Below, one piece after another: positions 1 to 7,554 of a stretch of 33,507 nt of DNA (the stretch's first letter is position 1; every line of letters starts with the position of its first letter). The notes beneath the pieces were generated by a model that was not told where the DNA came from, made no database searches, and was given only the letters and a program-made list of their open reading frames with translations. The stretch spans positions 1-33,507 of the forward strand of contig JAHIVT010000183.1 in the NCBI GenBank assembly GCA_018816555.1, read 5' to 3'. A program made the translations under genes and the position numbers. The DNA is from Pseudomonadota bacterium (GTDB taxonomy: Bacteria > Desulfobacterota > Desulfobulbia > Desulfobulbales > SURF-16).

Positions 1-16
1 CAGCGAGGCAGGCGTC

Positions 17-1165
17 ATGATCAACAGCGACCAGAAACCGATGCTGCGCTTTCTCATGGTGTTGACCATCGCCTCGATGCTGGGTCTGCAGACCTGGATG
101 ATCCTGTTCAACAACTTTGCCGTTGAGGTGGCCGGAGTCTCCGGCCAGCAGGTTGGCGCCATCCAGTCCGTGCGGGAAATCCCCGGCTTTCTTGCCCTGC
201 TTGCCGTGTACATCATGCTCATCATCCCGGAACACCGCCTGTCAGCTCTGTCAATCGTCCTGCTCGGGGCAGGCACCGCGGCGGCCGGATTTTACCCGAG
301 CTATGTCGGCCTGCTTGCCACCACCCTGATCATGAGTTTCGGCTTTCATTATTATGAAACCACCAATCAGTCCCTGACCCTGCAGTATTTTGACAAAACC
401 ACCTCCCCTGTGGTCTTCGGCCGACTCAGAAGCCTGGCCGCGGCCGCCAATATAGCGGCCGGGCTGGTGATTTTTCTACTGGGCGCCATCCTGGGATACA
501 AGGCCATGTATCTCTGCATGGGAGGCGCGGTGGCCGTGGCCGGCCTCTGGGCGCTTTTTCAGGACCCGACGGACCGGAGTCTGGTGCCCCAGCATCGTAA
601 AATGATCTTTCGCAGGCGTTACGGGCTGTACTATTTTCTCACCTTCATGGCCGGCGCCCGCCGCCAGATCTTTATCGCCTTTTCCGTCTTCCTGCTGGTA
701 AAAATCTTCAACTTCTCCGTGCGGGAGGTAACGATTCTCTTTGTGGTCAACAACGTGGTCAACTACTTTCTCAGTCCGCTCATCGGCAAGGCCATCCTGC
801 GCTTCGGCGAACGCCGGGTGCTGACCGTGGAGTATGCCGGACTGATCCTGATCTTTCTCACCTATGCCTTTACCAGCTCAAAAATAATCGTCACGGTGAT
901 GTACATCCTGGACCATGTGCTGTTTAATTTCGCCATCGCCATCCGCACCTATTTCCAGAAGGTGGCGGACCCCAAGGATATCGCGCCGAGCATGGCAATG
1001 GGCTTTACCATCAACCATATCGCGGCGGTGGTCATGCCGGTGCTGGGCGGTCTGGTATGGATGATCGACTATCGCATTCCCTTTGTGGCGGGCGCTTTTT
1101 TCAGCCTTATCTCCCTCTTTGCCGTACAGAAGATCCCCTTGTTTATATCTGAAGCCAAGCAGTGA
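17..1165 (+). CDS. MFS-type membrane transporter
   Basis: A 382-residue, strongly hydrophobic protein with about twelve predicted membrane segments and a polar loop in the middle (around residues 180-205), the 6+6 layout of the major facilitator superfamily. It should move a small molecule across the inner membrane; the substrate cannot be read from the sequence. The ATG at 17 is chosen because GAGG lies eight bases upstream, but the frame is open to the window edge, so a longer form is possible. Gene context upstream is missing. Family assignment is by topology and general resemblance, not by a diagnostic motif. Confidence 0.75.
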   Translation: MINSDQKPMLRFLMVLTIASMLGLQTWMILFNNFAVEVAGVSGQQVGAIQSVREIPGFLALLAVYIMLIIPEHRLSALSIVLLGAGTAAAGFYPSYVGLLATTLIMSFGFHYYETTNQSLTLQYFDKTTSPVVFGRLRSLAAAANIAAGLVIFLLGAILGYKAMYLCMGGAVAVAGLWALFQDPTDRSLVPQHRKMIFRRRYGLYYFLTFMAGARRQIFIAFSVFLLVKIFNFSVREVTILFVVNNVVNYFLSPLIGKAILRFGERRVLTVEYAGLILIFLTYAFTSSKIIVTVMYILDHVLFNFAIAIRTYFQKVADPKDIAPSMAMGFTINHIAAVVMPVLGGLVWMIDYRIPFVAGAFFSLISLFAVQKIPLFISEAKQ

Positions 1166-1251
1166 TCTTATTTTCCCTGCCCGCCCTTACCCATCCCCGT
1201 ATTTTTTTTTGCTTTCCACTGCATTATTCCCCACTTAAAAAAAAATATTAT

Positions 1252-1280
1252 TTGCTTTCCAGTAATCAAAATGTTAGATT
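1252..1280 (+). promoter_or_regulatory. Candidate sigma70 promoter for the cold-shock leader or a short RNA
   Basis: TTGCTT (1252-1257), a 17-base spacer and TAGATT (1275-1280). The predicted start near 1287 would give a leader of about 180 bases before the cold-shock gene, in the range known for cspA-type mRNAs. Prediction from hexamers and spacing only. Confidence 0.4.
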
Positions 1281-1332
1281 ATTAGCATTCTTGTGCAGTA
1301 TCTGTTTGTAGTTATAAAATTACGAAAAAGTG

Positions 1333-1372
1333 AACCGCGCAATCTCATACAGAGCATGTGCGGTTTTTTTTT
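1333..1372 (+). terminator. Terminator-like hairpin inside the cold-shock leader
   Basis: AACCGC (1333-1338) pairs with GCGGTT (1360-1365), with further inner pairs, followed by an unbroken T run. It lies between the promoter candidate at 1252-1280 and the gene at 1468, so it is either an attenuator or the 3' end of a short RNA of about 85 bases. Confidence 0.55.
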
Positions 1373-1430
1373 AATACAAACTTACTGCCAGCCGTTTTAT
1401 CCGTCGATAATCCGGCAATATTATCTTAGG

Positions 1431-1446
1431 GTTCCCGCATGGGAAC
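1431..1446 (+). promoter_or_regulatory. Hairpin just before the cold-shock ribosome binding site
   Basis: GTTCCC, loop GCAT, GGGAAC form a perfect six-pair stem that ends seven bases before AGAAGGAG (1453-1460). Such a stem could tune translation with temperature, but no alternative pairing that hides the ribosome binding site was seen. Confidence 0.4.
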
Positions 1447-1467
1447 AAGTTCAGAAGGAGTAGTAAA

Positions 1468-1668
1468 ATGGCAGAAGGTACAGTTAAATGGTTTAATGCT
1501 GCAAAGGGTTTCGGCTTTATCGCACAGGACGGAGGCAAAGACGTTTTCGTTCATCATTCCGCAATCAAAGCAGAAGGTTACAAAACCCTTGACGAGGGTG
1601 CACGGGTCAAATTCGACGTTGTCGAAGGCCCCAAAGGCCCTGCGGCTGAGAATGTCCGCCAGATCTAA
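1468..1668 (+). CDS. Cold-shock protein (CspA family)
   Basis: A 66-residue protein that is a single cold-shock domain. It shows the family start G-T-V-K-W-F-N, then RNP1-like K-G-F-G-F-I and RNP2-like V-F-V-H-H, which bind single-stranded RNA or DNA as an OB fold. Such proteins act as RNA chaperones and transcription antiterminators in the cytoplasm. Length is exactly typical. AGAAGGAG lies seven bases before the ATG. The gene is monocistronic: it has its own long leader with two hairpins and is closed by a strong terminator. The family is certain; which paralogue it is, and whether it is cold-induced, is not shown. Confidence 0.97.
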   Translation: MAEGTVKWFNAAKGFGFIAQDGGKDVFVHHSAIKAEGYKTLDEGARVKFDVVEGPKGPAAENVRQI

Positions 1669-1690
1669 AACCTGAAGTTTATTGTACGCA

Positions 1691-1720
1691 AAGCCCCGCT
1701 TGATGCGGGGCTTTTTTTTT
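1691..1720 (+). terminator. Intrinsic terminator of the cold-shock gene
   Basis: AAGCCCCGC (1691-1699) pairs perfectly with GCGGGGCTT (1705-1713) around a five-base loop, followed by a run of T. It lies 22 bases after the stop codon. Confidence 0.93.
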
Positions 1721-1810
1721 CTAATTGTCACCCTTTTCAGCCAAACTGCAAAGAACCGAAACGCAAACGGCTGAAATTGACCGGTAATCATTTTTTACCT
1801 GAAAGACGCA

Positions 1811-1842
1811 AACCACAAGGGTTGTCCCCTGTGGTTTTTTAT
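1811..1842 (+). terminator. Terminator-like hairpin in the ABC-F leader
   Basis: AACCACA (1811-1817) pairs with TGTGGTT (1830-1836), GGG pairs with CCC inside around a TTGT loop, and six T follow. It sits 24 bases before the ABC-F start and about 90 bases after the previous terminator, so it cannot simply end the cold-shock transcript. A conditional attenuator for the ABC-F gene is the best reading. Confidence 0.6.
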
Positions 1843-1865
1843 TTGCATAGAGGACATTCATACCC

Positions 1866-3503
1866 ATGATACAAGCAGCAAACATTGCCCTTTCCTACGG
1901 CAAAAGAGTCATCTTCAAGGACGTCAACATCAAGTTCACCCCCGGCAACTGTTACGGCCTCATCGGCGCAAACGGCACCGGCAAATCCACCTTCCTCAGG
2001 ATTCTGGCCGGACAGAAGGAACCGGACAAGGGGGATGTTATTGTTGCCCCAGGTGAAAGAATCGCCGTGCTGAGCCAGGACCAGTTCGCCTTTGACGAGG
2101 AAACCGTCTTCAACACCGTTATCATGGGCCATGTAAGACTTTATGAAGTAATGGCGGAAAGAGAGGCGATCTACGCCAAAGCGGAATTCACCGAAGAAGA
2201 CGGTCTCCGCTCCGGTGAGCTGGAGGTCGAGTTCGGCGAGATGAACGGCTATGAAGCGGAAGCGGAAGCTGCCGTGCTGCTCAGCGGCCTGGGTATTGAC
2301 GAGGAGCTCCGCCAGAAGAAGATGAAGGAACTCGAGGGCGGCGACAAGGTACGGGTGCTGCTGGCCCAGGCGTTGTTCGGCAACCCGGACATCCTGCTGC
2401 TGGACGAGCCGACCAACCATCTTGACCTGAAATCCATTGCCTGGCTTGAAGACTTTCTCTTCAAATTCCAGAATACGGTTATCATCGTCTCCCATGACCG
2501 CCATTTCCTGAACCAGGTCTGCACCCATGTGGCGGATATCGATTTCGGCAAGATCCAGGTCTATGTGGGTAACTATGATTTCTGGTACCAGGCGAGCCAA
2601 CTCAACCTGAGGCAGAAACAGGATCAGAACAAAAAGGTGACGGCCAAGGCCAATGAGTTGAAGGAATTCATCCAGCGCTTTTCCTCCAATGCCTCCAAAG
2701 CCAAACAGGCCACCTCCCGCAAGAAACTGCTTGATAAGCTCACCATCGAAGACATGCCGGTTTCCTCCCGCAAGTATCCCTTCATCGTTTTCAAGGCGGA
2801 TCGTCCCTGTGGTGAAGTCATCCTGGAGATCAAGGGGCTCGGCAAAGAGATTGAGGGCACTCCCGTTCTAAACAATTTCAGCCTGACGGTGAACAAGGGG
2901 GACAAGATCGCCTTTGTCGGCGGCAACACCCTGGCCAAGACCACCCTGTTTCAGATACTGGCCGGAGAAATCGAGCCGGACAGCGGCAGTTTCCGCTGGG
3001 GTGTCACCATCAGCTCCTCCTATTTTCCCAAGGAGAACAGTTCATACTTTGACAACAATATGAATCTGGTCGAATGGCTGCGCCAGTTTGCGCCGGCCAA
3101 TGAAGGGGAGAGTTTTGCCAGGGGTTTCTTGGGCAAGATGCTTTTTTCCGGCGAAGAGGCCATGAAAAAGACCAGTGTGCTGTCCGGCGGGGAGCGGGTA
3201 CGCTGCATGCTGTCCAGACTGATGCTCAGCGGCGCCAACGTTCTCATGCTGGACGAACCCACCAATCATCTGGATCTCGAGTCAATCACCGCCTTAAACG
3301 ACGGCCTCATCGCTTATCCGGAGGTGGTCCTTTTCACCTCCCACGACCACCAGTTTGTTGCCACCGTTTCCAACCGCATTGTGGAAATCACACCGGCAGG
3401 GATTATCGACAGGATGATGCCGTTTGACGAATACCTGATCAATGAGGATGTGGCTCGGTTGCGGGCCGAGCTGTACCATGGCGACACGGGCCTTAAACTG
3501 TAA
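1866..3503 (+). CDS. ybiT: ABC-F family ATPase, YbiT type
   Basis: A 545-residue soluble protein with two ATP-binding cassettes and no membrane segments. These proteins bind the ribosomal E site and act on stalled or antibiotic-bound ribosomes. Cassette 1 has Walker A G-A-N-G-T-G-K-S (residues 34-41) and Walker B L-L-L-D-E-P-T-N-H-L-D. Cassette 2 has signature L-S-G-G-E and Walker B L-M-L-D-E-P-T-N-H-L-D. The inter-cassette linker carries R-F-S-S-N-A-S-K-A-K-Q-A-T-S-R, close to E. coli YbiT as I remember it. The second Walker A is degenerate (G-G-N-T-L-A-K-T, Ala357 in place of Gly before Lys358). A terminator-like hairpin precedes the gene, suggesting attenuation. Confidence in the YbiT subgroup is high from N-terminal and linker similarity. 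Confidence 0.92.
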   Translation: MIQAANIALSYGKRVIFKDVNIKFTPGNCYGLIGANGTGKSTFLRILAGQKEPDKGDVIVAPGERIAVLSQDQFAFDEETVFNTVIMGHVRLYEVMAEREAIYAKAEFTEEDGLRSGELEVEFGEMNGYEAEAEAAVLLSGLGIDEELRQKKMKELEGGDKVRVLLAQALFGNPDILLLDEPTNHLDLKSIAWLEDFLFKFQNTVIIVSHDRHFLNQVCTHVADIDFGKIQVYVGNYDFWYQASQLNLRQKQDQNKKVTAKANELKEFIQRFSSNASKAKQATSRKKLLDKLTIEDMPVSSRKYPFIVFKADRPCGEVILEIKGLGKEIEGTPVLNNFSLTVNKGDKIAFVGGNTLAKTTLFQILAGEIEPDSGSFRWGVTISSSYFPKENSSYFDNNMNLVEWLRQFAPANEGESFARGFLGKMLFSGEEAMKKTSVLSGGERVRCMLSRLMLSGANVLMLDEPTNHLDLESITALNDGLIAYPEVVLFTSHDHQFVATVSNRIVEITPAGIIDRMMPFDEYLINEDVARLRAELYHGDTGLKL

Positions 3504-3504
3504 A

Positions 3505-3528
3505 AGCCTGTTAAACGGCCAACAGGCT
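3505..3528 (+). other. Hairpin after the ABC-F gene
   Basis: AGCCTGTT and AACAGGCT pair perfectly around an eight-base loop, directly after the stop codon. There is no T run, so it may protect the 3' end rather than terminate transcription. Confidence 0.35.
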
Positions 3529-3589
3529 GTCACGCCACGAATGCGGCGAAAATCCCTTCCGGGAGATATGAGGAAACAGGACAGCGGCG

Positions 3590-4081
3590 TTACGGAGCGC
3601 CGACCTCACAGGTGTTGCAAAGCACCTGGCCCGCTTCGGTTGTGTGCCCGACGGCTGTGGTCCGCCGGGGGGAAAATCTTTCCCCCACCAGCTCCAGCCT
3701 GCGGGGCTGACTCCAGTCAACCTGGGCCGGGCAATGACATTGAATCTCCACCGGGCAGGAGGCAGCCATCCAGCAGGGGACGATCTGCAGTAGTTTCTTG
3801 AGACCGGGAATGCTTAATTTTTGGGTGTGGATCATTGACCGCAGGCACTCCATCCACATGATGTCCTTTTGGGAAAACTTCCAGCGCGAACCCTGGCGGA
3901 CCGGCCTGATCAACCCTTCAGCCTGATATTTCCGCAGGGTCTGCGGATGCACGTTCAGCAGTTTTGCCGCCTCTCTCAGGGAATAGATCGGCAGCTCGGA
4001 TGCGGAAGGTTTTGTTTTCAATTTGTTGATGTCCACGATTACTCCTTGGTATCCGACTGGTTTGGCTGATATCTGAGGCAT
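3590..4081 (-). CDS. MerR-type regulator with cysteine-rich tail
   Basis: A 163-residue protein. The winged helix-turn-helix of the MerR/HspR type occupies roughly residues 31-95: L-R-E-A-A-K-L-L-N-V-H-P-Q-T-L-R-K-Y, then G-L-I-R-P and a wing ending R-W-K-F-S. It is followed by a short helix and a tail with Cys spaced C-x5-C-x5-C-x-C (starting P-C-W), which could bind a metal or sense redox state; two more Cys lie near the end. The ATG at 4081 is preferred over one at 4114 because AAGGAG sits just upstream of it. It shares the leftward strand with the small membrane peptide at 4152-4268 and is divergent from msrA. The effector is unknown. Confidence 0.8.
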   Translation of the reverse strand: MPQISAKPVGYQGVIVDINKLKTKPSASELPIYSLREAAKLLNVHPQTLRKYQAEGLIRPVRQGSRWKFSQKDIMWMECLRSMIHTQKLSIPGLKKLLQIVPCWMAASCPVEIQCHCPAQVDWSQPRRLELVGERFSPRRTTAVGHTTEAGQVLCNTCEVGAP

Positions 4082-4151
4082 AGCCCGATCTCCTTGCAAT
4101 AAGATTGATTCCATGAACCCGCAGGCAATGGCTCGTTGCCAGGCAGTTTCC

Positions 4152-4268
4152 TCAAGATAAATCCTCTTCCCTGCGCAAGGTCCGCAACAGCGGCCTCACC
4201 TTGATGTCATAAAGGGTATGCAGTAACGCGCAACCAATCCACAAAACGAGAAACACTACTCTTTCCAT
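4152..4268 (-). CDS. Small single-pass membrane peptide, 38 residues
   Basis: A short open frame of 38 codons with a very strong ribosome binding site (GGGAGGAGG two bases before the ATG at 4268). The peptide starts M-E-R-V-V-F-L-V-L-W-I-G-C-A-L-L, a likely membrane helix, followed by a positively charged tail (K-V-R-P-L-L-R-T-L-R-R-E). It lies directly upstream of, and on the same strand as, the MerR-type regulator, about 70 bases away. I do not recognise a family. A regulatory or stress membrane peptide co-transcribed with the regulator is an inference. The main doubts are its length and the short spacing to the ribosome binding site. Confidence 0.5.
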   Translation of the reverse strand: MERVVFLVLWIGCALLHTLYDIKVRPLLRTLRREEDLS

Positions 4269-4789
4269 GGCCTCCTCCCTGCCGGGCATGCTGTGCCGGC
4301 TCAACCGTGATGATTTTTTTGCAACCGCTGCGGAATGGCGGTTCCGCAGAGATTTTTTTCTGCTCTGTGCCTTCCTGATTCATCACCTGACAGATCAGGA
4401 TTTTTTCATTTATGCATGTCTGTAATGTTGCAGAAAAGTATCAATTCAAATCTCTCATTTATCTTTATTCCATAGCACTCATTGTGCCACGACGTGGCAT
4501 GGTGGCTTTTTTTAAAAAAAATCTAATGATACCGGGCAATTAGTTTTGACCAGAGGAAATGACCCACCGGCTGATTTCGGCTGAAATGGGTGAAATCACC
4601 ATTTTCATACGGGCATTTGCCCCATTTTGGTGATATCGTTTACCAGCGGCAGGAAAGGGGAAAGTGAGGAAAGAGCTTTAGGGAATTTTCTGAGCAGGGC
4701 GTTTCTGATTTATACATATGGCCCTGGCACTTTTAATGATTATCGTATAGCCTAGAAACTAATACTCATTCTTAACTGAGGACGCGCAT
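4269..4789. promoter_or_regulatory. Divergent regulatory region between the MerR operon and msrA
   Basis: No gene is seen in these 520 bases. They contain the hairpin at 4328-4349, a second stem with TGCCAC (4485-4490) and GTGGCA (4494-4499) followed by a T run, and a cluster of short palindromes at 4571-4640. The cluster has repeated ATTTC/GAAAT elements, a 24-base imperfect dyad at 4582-4605 (9 of 12 paired positions match) and GGGCA-TT-TGCCC at 4611-4622. A MerR-type operator is expected here, but no specific site can be assigned. Confidence 0.5.
4328..4358. terminator. Hairpin with T runs, possible terminator
   Basis: CTGCGGAA (4328-4335) and TTCCGCAG (4342-4349) pair perfectly and a run of seven T follows after four bases. 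T-rich sequence also flanks the other side. No rightward gene precedes it, so its client is unclear. Confidence 0.4.
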
Positions 4790-5413
4790 ATGAAATCCAT
4801 CATAATGATTTATACTCTCATTCTCTCGTCGTTTTTTTTGCTCCACCTCGCAGCCCAGTCCGTGCAGGCGGCTGAACAAGGCAGTGGCAAAACAGCCAAG
4901 GCGACATTCGCCGGCGGCTGTTTCTGGTGTATGGAAAAGCCTTTTGAAGGCCTGGAGGGGGTTGAAGCGGTCATCTCCGGCTATACCGCGGGCACCAGCA
5001 AGGACCCGAATTACGAAAATTACGTGGCAGGCGGCCATATTGAGGTGGTGGAAGTTATCTATGATCCGGCCAAAATCTCCTATGAAAAGCTGCTGGATGT
5101 CTTCTGGCACCAGATTGACCCCACCGACCCTGACGGCCAGTTCGTTGACCGCGGCCACGCTTATACCACCGCCATTTTCTACCATGACCAGCAGCAGAAA
5201 GAAGCGGCGGAAAAATCAAAGGCGGCCCTGGCGGCAAGCACTATTTTCAAGAAACCCATCGTCACCCCGATACTCTCGGCCACAACTTTTTACCCGGCTG
5301 AAGAGTATCACCAGGATTATTACCGGAAAAACCCCGTGCGTTATAAATTCTACCGCTATGGTGCGGGACGGGATCAGTTTCTTGATAAGGTCTGGGGTAA
5401 GGATCGGGAATAA
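4790..5413 (+). CDS. msrA: Exported peptide-methionine (S)-S-oxide reductase MsrA
   Basis: A 207-residue protein that reduces methionine S-sulfoxide in damaged proteins. The MsrA core starts near residue 36 with the catalytic motif G-G-C-F-W-C (Cys44 nucleophile, Cys47), and later has the typical D-P-T-D-P-D-G-Q-F and Y-H-Q-D-Y segments. An N-terminal signal peptide (hydrophobic core about residues 4-24, cleavage likely after A-Q-A or V-Q-A-A) places it in the periplasm or membrane. There is no Cys after residue 47, so recycling must use Cys47 or an outside partner, unlike enzymes with C-terminal resolving Cys. The next gene overlaps its stop codon by one base. Family is certain; location is inferred from the signal. 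Confidence 0.96.
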   Translation: MKSIIMIYTLILSSFFLLHLAAQSVQAAEQGSGKTAKATFAGGCFWCMEKPFEGLEGVEAVISGYTAGTSKDPNYENYVAGGHIEVVEVIYDPAKISYEKLLDVFWHQIDPTDPDGQFVDRGHAYTTAIFYHDQQQKEAAEKSKAALAASTIFKKPIVTPILSATTFYPAEEYHQDYYRKNPVRYKFYRYGAGRDQFLDKVWGKDRE

Positions 5414-5667
5414 TGGCCTTTAAACAGCTTCCCGGCAACCAGGGAATGATCTATGTTCCGGACGGCAAAAAGGGTAAAAAAAAGAACCCCTGCCCGGACT
5501 GCTTTTCCTGCCAGTGGTGCGGCAATGAACGCTGCCGCACCTGCCGGGCCCATACCTGCTGCAAGAGTAAAAAACGAAAGTACACACCTGCTGCCCCAGG
5601 GGAGACCAGCCCTGTGCCGCAAGATAACCATGATAAAGCAACCGAATCAGGGGTTTCTTCCCTGTAA
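5413..5667 (+). CDS. Cysteine-rich small protein
   Basis: An 84-residue basic protein whose start overlaps the msrA stop (TAATG), indicating translational coupling. Residues 27-50 hold nine Cys in C-P-x-C-x2-C-x2-C-x4-C-x2-C-x4-C-C spacing, flanked by Lys-rich stretches. This suggests one or two structural zinc sites or a redox-active cluster. No signal peptide is present, so it is probably cytoplasmic, in contrast to MsrA. I do not recognise a named family. Coding is supported by the overlap and by the regular Cys pattern; a frame of similar length at 5453-5680 lacks these supports. Confidence 0.65.
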   Translation: MAFKQLPGNQGMIYVPDGKKGKKKNPCPDCFSCQWCGNERCRTCRAHTCCKSKKRKYTPAAPGETSPVPQDNHDKATESGVSSL

Positions 5668-5697
5668 CCAGATCATATAAACACTTGAGGTAAGCAG

Positions 5698-6795
5698 ATG
5701 CCGGATTTGACATTCGCCCAGACCGTGCAGCACAACTGCCATATTTCCGATGCCAGGGACAACGGCATCTATTCCATCTGCACCCTGGTCCTGAAGCTGC
5801 GCAATCTCTATAAATGGGAACACGGCATCGAACCGTGGGAGGAACCCGAATCAGCTGATCTGCTTGACTGGATCGAGGCCCGGGAAAATTTCTGGCAGAC
5901 CCTGGGCCAGGAGACCTATGACAATCTGCCCCTGGACAGTCGCGCCATCGGCCCCTGGGAGACAGCCGAGGTCAACAGCCTGCTTGCCGGCACCAGCCTT
6001 GTCTACGGCTCGGGATACGGCCGCTCCATGAAGGCCATCTTTTTCCTGGCGGAAAAAATGAGGGAAGAAAGCGCCGAGGGATGCCCGGTCATGATCCTGG
6101 GCAGGGAAAAGGCCAGAGAACTGTCCAGCCCCTTTGCCATGCTGCAGGACGGCATCATCTCCATCCGCCGCGAACCGCTGCGCTTTTTCTTCTGGGACCA
6201 TATCCAGGACATCCGCGCCTCGGGCCGGTCCCCCATGCACCACGCCCTTGATCACTACGGACTGCTCACCCACGGCAGGCTCAACCAGCAGGCCTGCCGG
6301 GACAGGCTCGACACCATCGTGGATGCGGAAATACCCATGTTCATCTACCATGAGGTGGGGGAAAGAAAGCAGAGCACCCTGGACAGCGGCACACTGCAGA
6401 AGATCATCGGCAGCTTCCCGGATTCCGCCTTTGAATTCGTGGGCCGCACCATCAAAGATATCCTGGCCGATACCCATCCCCAGGGCATGATCAATTTCAT
6501 CATCAAAGAGAAAAGAGAGGCGTCCCTGGGCTTTTATGTCGGATTTCTCGACGGTCTGCGCAAGGTGCTCTTTCCGGAGATCCATGAGGCCTTTCAGCAG
6601 TTCGTGCTTAATGGGGACTGGCAGCTGATTGACCAGGCCCGCAGCCTTTGCCGGGACAGGAACCGGCGTTTTGCGGAAAAGATAAAGGAGATCGCCCGGC
6701 TTATTGACCGGGAACCACTGGAACTGGTCAAGCAACGTTTCAACCGGGAAATCATGGAACCACTGGGGCTTGATGTGCCGGAACAGAATAACTGA
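5698..6795 (+). CDS. Conserved protein of unknown function
   Basis: A 365-residue soluble protein without signal peptide or membrane segment. It opens with a Cys/His-containing stretch (H-N-C-H-I-S-D-A-R-D) and I-C-T-L-V-L-K-L-R-N-L-Y-K-W-E, then has a glycine-rich G-S-G-Y-G-R region (about residues 103-108), and a helical C-terminal third rich in Arg/Lys/Glu. It resembles a family I remember from Syntrophobacter and other Desulfobacterota (possibly the one called Sfum_1244), but that link is from memory and weak. It follows the msrA pair by 30 bases on the same strand, so it may share their transcript. No function can be assigned. Confidence 0.75.
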   Translation: MPDLTFAQTVQHNCHISDARDNGIYSICTLVLKLRNLYKWEHGIEPWEEPESADLLDWIEARENFWQTLGQETYDNLPLDSRAIGPWETAEVNSLLAGTSLVYGSGYGRSMKAIFFLAEKMREESAEGCPVMILGREKARELSSPFAMLQDGIISIRREPLRFFFWDHIQDIRASGRSPMHHALDHYGLLTHGRLNQQACRDRLDTIVDAEIPMFIYHEVGERKQSTLDSGTLQKIIGSFPDSAFEFVGRTIKDILADTHPQGMINFIIKEKREASLGFYVGFLDGLRKVLFPEIHEAFQQFVLNGDWQLIDQARSLCRDRNRRFAEKIKEIARLIDREPLELVKQRFNREIMEPLGLDVPEQNN

Positions 6796-6825
6796 AGCGC
6801 ATCAACGTATTCGGCAGGGCGTGAA

Positions 6826-7491
6826 TCAGGACCGTGGGCCACTCCCCTGCAAACCATGATAAACGTGCACCATCCACACCGTGGCGACTATGGGCATGAA
6901 AAGATTGATCACCGGCACCAGGGCCAGCAGGGTGATGACAAAACCGCCCCCATATACCGCCTTGCGGTGGCTGCGCACGAGACTGTCAGCCTGGGGCTTG
7001 CCGAGATGGTAGCCTGCGGCGGCGATAAAGAACTCCCGCCCCAGCAGATAGCTGTTTAAGATCACCGAGGCGATAAAGCCGATGCCGAAGAAGTACAGCG
7101 GCAGAATAAGCAGGTTCAGAAAAAGGGCCCACAAGGTGAATCTGATGTCATGGCCCACATCGGCCCAGAAACGGGGCTCGCCGCTCCGCATCTCATCAGG
7201 ATAGGAGGCCTTCTCCACCCGGTGGATGATGGTTTCCTGAAAGATGCCGGCCACCAGCACAATCAGGACCGGCAGCATGAACCAGCCGCCGATGCCGCTA
7301 ACAATACCCACCGCCCAGTTGACCAGGGTATCGAGCCAGCCGGTCTGCAGATTGACCAGTCGGTCGGTGAACCAGGTGATGCCGGCCGCGGTGAAAAACA
7401 CCACTATTGCGGCCAGAGCGGCGCAGATAAACATCAGCGCCAGCAGATCGCCTTTTTTAATTGATGAGATGGTTTTGGCAAAGGGATACAT
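6826..7491 (-). CDS. EI24/CysZ-type membrane protein
   Basis: A 221-residue membrane protein with four to five hydrophobic segments (about residues 15-40, 60-85, 118-145 and 178-210). The pattern, with a polar stretch F-W-A-D-V-G-H-D-I-R-F-T and G-R-E-F-F-I-A-A-A-G-Y-H, fits the EI24 domain family, which includes the sulfate permease CysZ. Sulfate entry would make sense in a sulfate-respiring organism, but this is inference. It converges on the unknown gene to its left with 30 bases between stops. No clear ribosome binding site precedes the ATG at 7491. Confidence 0.75.
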   Translation of the reverse strand: MYPFAKTISSIKKGDLLALMFICAALAAIVVFFTAAGITWFTDRLVNLQTGWLDTLVNWAVGIVSGIGGWFMLPVLIVLVAGIFQETIIHRVEKASYPDEMRSGEPRFWADVGHDIRFTLWALFLNLLILPLYFFGIGFIASVILNSYLLGREFFIAAAGYHLGKPQADSLVRSHRKAVYGGGFVITLLALVPVINLFMPIVATVWMVHVYHGLQGSGPRS

Positions 7492-7554
7492 GATAAGCCT
7501 ATCAAGAACGCAGATGAAGAAAACAGATGGCCGGAATACCCGGAGGAAAAAAAA

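Noticed and set aside
4715-4745. Sigma54 promoter at TGGCAC upstream of msrA
   Set aside because: The -12 GC element is missing at the needed spacing.
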